Positions 50,935 through 61,020 of a stretch of DNA of 64,000 nt are shown here, piece by piece (position 1 is the stretch's first letter; every line of letters begins with the position of its first letter). Position numbers and translations under genes: made by a program. Source of the DNA: Colletes latitarsis (Eukaryota > Arthropoda > Insecta > Hymenoptera > Colletidae); NCBI RefSeq assembly GCF_051014445.1, contig NC_135136.1, forward strand, positions 16,510,001 to 16,574,000. Reading direction: 5' to 3'. Under the pieces are notes generated by a model that was given only the letters and a program-made list of their open reading frames with translations, did no database searches and was not told the origin of the DNA.

Positions 50935-53085
50935 ATACATGTTGACCTAATCGAGGGTTTTTTCTGCTTTGGATCACGCAGTAATGTGGTACCACACTGC
51001 AACATTCCACTAAACCTGATTTCGATCAATATTTTCGATGATAACACATGTTATGTCTAGGTTAGGCCTGGTATTTGCCCTCATCAGACTCATACTTACG
51101 CATACTTCACATACTTGTTAAACAGATCCTGGGTTTTCTTCTGGTTTGGATCACGTAGTAATGTGGTACCATACTGAAACAGTCGATTAAACCTGGTTTC
51201 GCTCAATATTTTTGCAGATAACGCATGTTAGGTCTAGGTTAGGCCTGGGATTATCACTCATCAGACTCATACTTTCGCATTCTTCACATACTTGTTGAAC
51301 GGATCCTGGGTTTTTTCTGGTTTGGATCACGTAGTAATGTGGTACCACACTGAAACATTCAATTAAACCTGGCCTTGATAAATATTTTAGAGGATAACGC
51401 ATGTTAGGCCTGGGTAAGGTCTAGGATTTGCCATCATCAGGCTCATACTTTCGCATATTTCTGACACTTCATGGCTAGATCCTGGGCTATTTCTGGATTG
51501 GATCACGTAGTAATGTGGTACCACACTGAAACAGTCAATTAAACCTGGTTTCGATCAATATTTTAGAGGATAACGCAAGTTAGGTCTGGGATAGGTCTGG
51601 GATTTGCCCTCATCAGTGTCATACTTTTGCAGTTTTAACATATATGTTGCCCTAATCGAGGGTTTTTTCTGCTTTGGATCACGCAGTAATGTGGTACCAC
51701 ACTGCAACATTCCACTAAACCTGATTTCGATCAATATTTTAGAGGATAACACATGTTATGTCTAGGTTAGGCCTGGTATTTGCCCTCATCAGACTCATAC
51801 TTACGCATACTTCACATACTTGTTAAACAGATCCTGGGTTTTCTTCTGGTTTGGATCACGTAGTAATGTGGTACCATACTGAAACAGTCGATTAAACCTG
51901 GTTTCGCTCAATATTTTTGCAGATAACGCATGTTAGGTCTAGGTTAGGCCTGGGATTATCACTCATCAGACTCATACTTTCGCATTCTTCACATACTTGT
52001 TGAACGGATCCTGGGTTTTTTCTGGTTTGGATCACGTAGTAATGTGGTACCACACTGAAACATTCAATTAAACCTGGCCTTGATAAATATTTTAGAGGAT
52101 AACGCATGTTAGGCCTGGGTAAGGTCTAGGATTTGCCATCATCAGGCTCATACTTTCGCATATTTCTGACACTTCATGGCTAGATCCTGGGCTATTTCTG
52201 GATTGGATCACGTAGTAATGTGGTACCACACTGAAACAGTCAATTAAACCTGGTTTCGATCAATATTTTAGAGGATAACGCAAGTTAGGTCTGGGGTAGG
52301 TCTGGGATTTGCCCTCATCAGTGTCATACTTTTGCAGTTTTAACATATATGTTGCCCTAATCGAGGGTTTTTTCTGCTTTGGATCACGCAGTAATGTGGT
52401 ACCACACTGCAACATTCCACTAAACCTGATTTCGATCAATATTTTAGAGGATAACACATGTTATGTCTAGGTTAGGCCTGGTATTTGCCCTCATCAGACT
52501 CATACTTACGCATACTTCACATACATGTTAAACAGATCCTGGGATTTCTTCTGGTTCGGATCACGTAGTAATGTGGTACCTTACTGAAACAGTCGATTAA
52601 ACCTGGTTTCGCTCAATATTTTTGAGGATAACGCATGTTAGGTCTAGGTTAGGCCTGGGATTATCACTCATCAGACTCATACTTTCGCATTCTTCACATA
52701 CTTGTTGAACGGATCCTGGGTTTTTTCTGGTTTGGATCACGTAGTAATGAGGTACCACACTGAAACATTCAATTAAACCTGGTCTTGATAAATATTTTAG
52801 AGGATAACGCATGTTAGGCCTGGGTAAGGTCTAGGATTTGCCAACATCAGGCTCATACTTTCGCATATTTCTGACACTTCATGACTAGATCCTGGGCTAT
52901 TTCTGGATTGGATCACGTAGTAATGAGGTACCACACTGAAACAGTCAATTGAACATGGTTTCGATCAATATTTTAGAGGATAACGCAAGTTAGGTCTGGG
53001 ATAGGTCTGGGATTTGCCCTCATCAGGCTCATACTTTTGCAGTTTTAACATATATGTTGCCCTAATCGAGGGGTTTTTCTGCTTT
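50935..53085. repeat. Three tandem copies of a 4-monomer higher-order repeat (705 bp)
   Basis: GGATCACGCAGTAATG starts at 50971, 51676 and 52381, and the equivalent GGATCACGTAGC at 53086, each 705 bp apart. Copies look almost identical; visible differences include GGGATAGG against GGGGTAGG, and TACTTGTTAAAC against TACATGTTAAAC in the third. The third copy decays at its right end. This is the highest copy number of a clean tandem unit in the window. Confidence 0.93.
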
Positions 53086-54856
53086 GGATCACGTAGCAAA
53101 GTGGTACCACACTAAAACAGTCAATTAAACCTGGTTTCGATAAATATTTTAGAGGACAACGCAAGTTATGCCTGGGATAGATCTGGGATATGCCCTCATC
53201 AGTGTCATACTTTTGCAGTTTTAACATATATGTTGCCCTAATCGAGGGTTTTTTCTGCTTTGGATCACGCAGTAATGTGGTACCACACTGCAACATTCCA
53301 CTAAACCTGGTTTCGATCAATATTTTAGAGGATAACACATGTTATGTCTAGGTTAGGCCTGGTATTTGCCCTCATCAGACTCATACTTACACATTCTTCA
53401 CATACTTGTTAAACAGATCCTGGGTTTTTTTCTGGTTTGGATCACGTAGTAATGTGGTACCACACTGAAACAGTCGATTAAACCTGGTTTCGATCAATAT
53501 TTTTGAGGATAACGCATGTTAGGTCTAGGTAAGGCCTGGGATTTTCACTCATCAGACTCATACTTACGCATTCTTCACATACTTGTTAAACAGATCCTGG
53601 GTTTTTTTCTGGTTTGGATCACGTAGTAATGTGGTACCACACTGAAACAGTCGATTAAACCTGGTTTCGATCAATATTTTTGAGGATAACGCATGTTAGG
53701 TCTAGGTTAGGCCTGGGACTTTCACTCATCAGACTCATTCTTTCGCATTCTTCACATACTTGTTGAACGGATCCTGGGTTTTTTCTGGTTTGGATCACGT
53801 AGTAATGTGGTACCACACTGAAACATTCAATTAAACCTGGTCTTGATAAATATTTTAGAGGGTAACGCATATTAGGTCTGGGTAAGGTCTAGGATTTGCC
53901 ATCATCAGGCTCATACTTTCGCATATTTCTAATACTTCATGGCTAGATCCTGGGCTATTTCTGGATCGGATCACGTAGTAATGTCGTACCACACTGAAAC
54001 AGTCCATTAAACCTGGTTTCGATCAATATTTTTGAGGATAACGCATGTTAGGTCTAGGTTAGGTCTGGGATTTGCTCTCATCAGGCTCGTACTTTCGCAT
54101 ATTTCTCATACTTGATGGTCAGATTGTGGGCTTTTTCTGGTTTGGATCACGTAGTAATGTGGTACCACACTGAAACAGTCGATTAAACCTGGTTTCGATC
54201 AATATTTTAGAGGATAACGCAAGTTATGTCTGGTATAGGTCTGGGATTTGCCCTGATCAGACTCATACTTTCGCGTTTTTCACATACTTGTTGAACAGAT
54301 CCTGGGTTTTTTCTGGTTTGGATGAGGTAGTAATGTGGTACCACACTGAAACAATCCATTAATCCTGGTTTCGATCAGTATTTTAGAGGATAACGCAAGC
54401 TAGGTCTGGGATAGGTCTGGGATTTGCCCTCATCACGCTCATAGTTCCGCGTTTTTCACATACTTGTTGATCAGATCCTGGGTATTTTCTGCTTTGTATC
54501 CCGTAGTAATGTGGTACCACAATGAAGCAGTCCATTAAACCTGGTTTCGATCAATATTTTAGAGGATAACGCATCTTAGGTCTTGGTTAGGTCTGGGATT
54601 TGCTCTCATCAGACTCGTACTTTCGCATATTTCTCATACTTGATGGCCAGATTCTGGGCCTTTTCTGGTTTGGATCGCGTAGTAATGTGGTACCACAATG
54701 AAACAGTCGATTAAACCTGGTTTCGATCAATATTTTAGAGGATAACGCAAGTTATGTCTGGGATAGGTCTGGGATTTGCCCTCATCAGGCTCATACTTTC
54801 ACGTTTTTCACATACTTGTTGAACAGATCCTGGGTTTTTTCTGGTTTGGATCACGA
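53086..54856. repeat. Satellite with a 3-monomer insertion relative to the 10-mer
   Basis: The segment around 53655 matches 55945 at 2290 bp (13 monomers), while the segment around 54735 matches 56497 at 1762 bp (10 monomers). The 528-bp difference is three extra monomers near 54180-54705, which are the copy of 43.2-43.75 kb. This gives the direction-independent statement that a trimer was inserted here or lost from the 10-mer. Confidence 0.88.
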
Positions 54857-57000
54857 AGTAATGTGGTACCAGACTGAAACATTCAATTAAACCTGGTCTT
54901 GATATATATTTTAGAGGATAACGCATGTTAGATCTGGGTAAGGTCTAGGATTTGCCATCATCAGGCTCATAATTTCGCATATTTCTCATACTTCATGGCT
55001 AGATCCTGGGCTTTGTCTGGATTGGATCACGTAGTATTCTGGTACCACACTGAAACACTAAATTAAACCTGGTTTCGATCAATATTTTAGAGGATAACGC
55101 AAGTTTGGTCTGGGATAGGTTTGGGATTTGCCCTCATCAGGGTCATACTTTCACAGTTTTAACATACATGTTTACCTGATCGAGGGTTTTTTCTGCTTTG
55201 GATCACGTAGTGAAGTGGTACCACACTAAAACAGTAAATTAAACCTGGTTTCGATAAATATTTTAGAGGACAACGCATGTTACGTCTAGGTTGGGTGTGG
55301 GATTTGCTCTCATCAGGCTCATACTTTCGCATATTTCTCATTCTTGTTGGCCAGATCCTGGGCTTCCACTGGTTTGGATCACGCAGTAATGTGATGCCAC
55401 ACTGAAATAGTCAATTAAACCTGGTCTTGATAAATATTTTAGAGGATAACGCATGTTATGTCTAGTTTAGGCTGGGATTTGCCCTCATCAGGCTCATACT
55501 TTCACGTTTTTCACATACTTGTTGAACAGATCCTGGGTTTTTTCTGCTTTGGATCACGCAGTAATGTGGTACCACACTGCAACATTCCACTAAACCTGGT
55601 TTCGATCAATATTTTAGAGGATAACACATGTTATGTCTAGGTTAGGCCTGGTATTTGCCCTCATCAGACTCATACTTACGCATTCTTCACATACTTGTTA
55701 AACAGATCCTGGGTTTTTTTCTGGTTTGGATCACGTAGTAATGTGGTACCACACTGAAACAGTCGATTAAACCTGGTTTCGATCAATATTTTTGAGGATA
55801 ACGCATGTTAGGTCTAGGTGAGGCCTGGGATTTTCACTCATCAGACTCATACTTACGCATTCTTCACATACTTGTTAAACAGATCCTGGTGTTTTTTTCT
55901 GGTTTGGATCACGTAGTAATGTGGTACCACACTGAAACAGTCGATTAAACCTGGTTTCGATCAATATTTTTGAGGATAACGCATGTTAGGTCTAGGTTAG
56001 GCCTGGGACTTTCACTCACCAGACTCATTCTTTCGCATTCTTCACATACTTGTTGAACGGATCCTGGGTTTTTTCTGGTTTGGATCACGTAGTAATGTGG
56101 TACCACACTGAAACATTCAATTAAACCTGGTCTTGATAAATATTTTAGAGGGTAACGCATATTAGGTCTGGGTAAGGTCTAGGATTTGCCATCATCAGGC
56201 TCATACTTTCGCATATTTCTAATACTTCATGGCTAGATCCTGGGCTATTTCTGGATCGGATCACGTAGTAATGTGGTACCACACTGAAACAGTCCATTAA
56301 ACCTGGTTTCGATCAATATTTTTGAGGATAACGCATGTTAGGTCTAGGTTAGGTCTGGGATTTGCTCTCATCAGGCTCGTACTTTCGCATATTTCTCATA
56401 CTTGATGGTCAGATTGTGGGCTTTTTCTGGTTTGGATCACGTAGTAATGTGGTACCACACTGAAACAGTCGATTAAACCTGGTTTCGATCAATATTTTAG
56501 AGGATAACGCAAGTTATGTCTGGGATAGGTCTGGGATTTGCCCTCATCAGGCTCATACTTTCACGTTTTTCACATACTTGTTGAACAGATCCTGGGTTTT
56601 TTCTGGTTTGGATCACGAAGTAATGTGGTACCAGACTGAAACATTCAATTAAACCTGGTCTTGATATATATTTTAGAGGATAACGCATGTTAGATCTGGG
56701 TAAGGTCTAGGATTTGCCATCATCAGGCTCATAATTTCGCATATTTCTCATACTTCATGGCTAGATCCTGGGCTTTGTCTGGATTGGATCACGTAGTATT
56801 CTGGTACCACACTGAAACACTAAATTAAACCTGGTTTCGATCAATATTTTAGAGGATAACGCAAGTTTGGTCTGGGATAGGTGTGGGATTTGCCCTCATC
56901 AGGGTCATACTTTCACAGTTTTAACATACATGTTTACCTGATCGAGGGTTTTTTCTGCTTTGGATCACGTAGTGAAGTGGTACCACACTAAAACAGTAAA
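54857..57000. repeat. 10-monomer higher-order repeat (1762 bp), left occurrence
   Basis: The unit 54857-56618 is followed by a partial second copy to about 57000: AGTTTTAACATACATG with TTTACCTGATCGAGGG near 55157 and 56919. At about 57003 one monomer is skipped and the order breaks. The whole block recurs 6164 bp (35 monomers) later at 61021-63150. Diagnostic features are CCAGACTGAAACATTC, GTATTCTGGTACC and TGTTTACCTGATCG. Confidence 0.92.
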
Positions 57001-60000
57001 TTAAACCTGGTCTTGATAAATATTTTAGAGGATAACGCATGTTATGTCTAGTTTAGGCTGGGATTTGCCCTAATCAGGCTCATAATTTCGCATATTTCTC
57101 ATACTTCATGGCTATATCCTGGGCTTTGTCTGGATTGGATCACGTAGTAATGTGGTACCACACTGAAACAGTCCATTAAACCTGGTTTCGATCAATACTT
57201 TATAGGATAGCGCATGTTAGGTCTGGGATAGGTCTGGGATTTGCCCTTATCAGACTCATACTTTCGCTTTCTTCACATACTTGTTGAACGGATCCTGGGT
57301 TTTTTCCGGTTTGGACCACGTAGTAATGTGGTACCACACTGAAACAGTCCATTAAACCTGGTTTCGATCAATATTTTAGAGAAAAATTCATGTTAGGTCT
57401 AGGTTTGGTCTGGGATTTGCTCACATAAGGCTAATTCTTTCGCATATTTCTCATACTTGATGGCTAGATCCTAGGCTTTTTCTGGATTGCATCACGTAGT
57501 AATGTAGTACCACATTGAAACAGTCAATAAAACCTGGTTTCCATCAATATTTTAGAGAATAATTCAAGTTAGGCCTAGGTTAGGTCTGGGATTTGCTCTA
57601 ATCAGACTAATTCTTTCGCATATTTCTCATACTTGATGGCTAGATCCTGGGCTTTTTCTGGACTGCATCACGTAGTAATGTAGTACAGCATTGAAACAGT
57701 CAATTAAACCTGGTTTCCATCAATATTTTAGAGGACAGCTCATGTTAGGTCTAGGTTAGGCATGGGATTTGCCCTCATCAGGGTCATACTTTCGCAGTTT
57801 TAATATACATGTTGACCTAGTCGAGGGTTTCTTCTGCTTTGGATCAAGTAGTAAAGTGGTGCCACACTAAAACAGTCTATTAAACCTGGTTTCGATCAAT
57901 ATTTTAGAGGATAACGCATGTTAGGTCTAGGTTAGGCCTGGGATTTGCCCTCATCAGTGTCATACTTTTGCAGTTTTAACATATATGTTGCCCTAATCGA
58001 GGGTTTTTTCTGCTTTGGATCACGCAGTAATGTGGTACCACACTGCAACATTCCACTAAACCTGGTTTCGATCAATATTTTAGAGGATAACGCATGTTAT
58101 GTCTAGGTTAGGCCTGGTATTTGCCCTCATCAGACTCATACTTACGCATACTTCACATACTTGTTAAACAGATCCTTGGTTTTTTTCTGGTTTGGATCAC
58201 GTAGTAATGTGGTACCACACTGAAACAGTCGTTTAAACCTGGTTTCGATCAATATTTTTGAGGATAACGCATGTTAGGTCTAGGTTAGGCCTGGGATTTT
58301 CATTCATCAGACTCATACTTTCGCATTCTTCACATACTTGTTGAACGGATCCTGGGTTTTTTCTGGTTTGGATCCCGTAGTAATGTGGTACCACACTGAA
58401 GCATTCAATTAAACCTGGTCTTGATAAATATTTTAGAGGATAACGCATGTTAGGCCTGGGTAAGGTCTAGGATTTGCCATCATCAGGCTCATACTTTCGC
58501 ATATTTCTAACACTTCATGGCTAGTTCCTGGGCTTTTTCTGGATTGGATCATGTAGTAATGTGGTACCACACTGAAACAGTCCATTAAACCTGGTTTCGA
58601 ACAATATTCTTGAGGATAACGCATGTTAGGTCTAGGTTAGGCCTGGGGTTTGCCCCCATCAGACTCATACTTTCGCATTCTTCACATACTTGTTGAACGG
58701 ATCCTGGGTTTTTTCTGGTTTGGATCCCGTAGTAATGTGGTACCACACTGAAACATTCAATTAAACCTGGTCTTGATAAATATTTTTGAGGATAACGCAT
58801 GTTAGGTCTGGGCTAGGTCTAGGATTTGCCCTCATCAGGCTCGTACTTTCGCATATTTCTCATACTTGATGGTCAGATTGTGGGCTTTTTCTGGTTTGGA
58901 TCACGTAGTAATGTGGTACCACACTGAAACAGTCGATAAAAACCAGGTTTCGATCAATGTTTTAGAGGATAACGCAAGTTATGTCTGGTATAGGTCTGGG
59001 ATTTGCCCTCATCAGGCTCATTGTTTCGCATATTTCTCTAACTTCATGGCTAGATCCTGAGCTTTGTCTGGATTGGATCACGTAGTAATGTGGTACCACA
59101 CTGAAACAGTCCATTAAACCTGGTTTCGATCAATATTTTAGAGGATAACGCAAGTTATGTCTGGGATAGGTCTGGGATTTGCCCTCATCAGGCTCATACT
59201 TTCGCGTTTTTCACATACTTGTTGAACAGATCCTGGGTTTTTTCTGGTTTGGATCGCGTAGTAATGTGGTACCACATTGAAACAGTCCATTAAACCTGGT
59301 TTCGATCAATATTTTAGAGGATAAGGCAAGTTATGTCTGGTATAGGTCTGGGATTTGCCCTCATCAGGCTCATACTTTGGCATATTTCTAATACTTCATG
59401 GCTAGATCCTGGGCTATTTCTGGATTGGATCACGTAGTAATGTGGTACCACACTAAAACAGTCCATTAAACCTGGTTTCGATCAATATTTTTGAGGATAA
59501 CGCATGTTAGGTCTAGGTTAGGTCTGGGATTTGCTCTCATCAGGCTCGTACTTTCGCATATTTCTCATACTTGATGGCCAGATTGTGGGCTTTTTCTGGT
59601 TTGGATCACGTAGTAATGTGGTACCACACTGAAACAGTCCATTAAACCTGGTTTCGATCAATATTTTAGAGGATACCGCAAGTTATGTCTGGGATAGGTC
59701 TGGGATTTGCCCTCATCAGGCTCGTACTTTCGCGTTTTTCACATACTTGTTGAACAGATCCTGGGTTTTTTCTGGTTTGGATCGCGTAGTAATGTGGTAC
59801 CACACTGAAACAGTCCAGTAAACCTGGTTTCGATCAATATTTTAGAGGAAAACGCAAGTTATGTCTGGGATAGGTCTGGGATTTGCCCTCATCAGGCTCA
59901 TACTTTGGCATATTTCTAATACTTCATGGCTAGATCCTGGGCTATTTCTGGATTGGATCACGTAGTAATGTGGTACCACACTGAAACAGTCCATTAAACC

Positions 60001-61020
60001 TGGTTTCGCTCAATATTTTTGAGGATAACGCATGTTAGGTCTAGGTTAGGCCTGGGATTATCACTCATCAGACTCATACTTTCGCATTCTTCACATACTT
60101 GTTGAACAGATCCTGGGTTTTTTCTGGTTTGGATCACGAAGTAATGTGGTACCAGACTGAAACATTCAATTAAACCTGGTCTTGATATATATTTTAGAGG
60201 ATAACGCATGTTAGATCTGGGTAAGGTCTAGGATTTGCCATCATCAGGCTCATAATTTCGCATATTTCTCATACTTCATGGCTAGATCCTGGGCTTTGTC
60301 TGGATTGGATCACGTAGTATTGTGGTACCACACTGAAACACTAAATTAAACCTGGTTTCGATCAATATTTTAGAGGATAACGCATGTTAGGTCTAGGTTA
60401 GGTCTGGGATTTGCTCTCATCAGACTCGTACTTTCGCATATTTCTCATACTTGATTGCCAGATCGTGGGCTTTTTCTGGTTTGGATCACGTAGTAATGTG
60501 GTACCACACTGAAACAGTCGATTAAACCTGGTTTCGATCCATATTTTTGTGGATAACGCATGTTACGTCTAGGTTAGGTCTGGGATTTGCCCTCATCAGG
60601 GTCATACTTTCGCATTTTTCACATACTTGTTGAACAGATCCTGGGTTTTTTTCTGGTTTGGATCACGTAGTAATGTGGTACCACATTGAAACAGTCGATT
60701 AAACCTGGTTTCGATCAATATTTTAGAGGATAACGCAAGTTTGGTCTGGGATAGGTCTGGGATTTGCCCTCATCAGGCTCATACTTTGGCATATTTCTAA
60801 TACTTCATGGCTAGATCCTGGGCTATTTCTGGATTGGATCACGTAGTAATGTGGTACCACACTGAAACAGTCCATTAAACCTGGTTTCGCTCAATATTTT
60901 TGAGGATAACGCATGTTAGGTCTAGGTTAGGCCTGGGATTATCACTCATCAGACTCGTACTTTCGCATATTTCTCATACTTGATGGCCAGATTCTGGGCC
61001 TTTTCTGGTTTGGATCACGT
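57001..61020. repeat. Satellite between the two 10-mer occurrences, with a trimer step
   Basis: About 23 monomers. It includes a GAATAATTC-type cassette (57.36-57.83 kb, matching 45.7 and 50.5 kb) and a 528-bp step in which 59080-59540 recurs at 59608-60050 (CATACTTTGGCATATTTC at 59371 and 59899, and again at 60780). No gene or insertion is seen. Confidence 0.87.
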
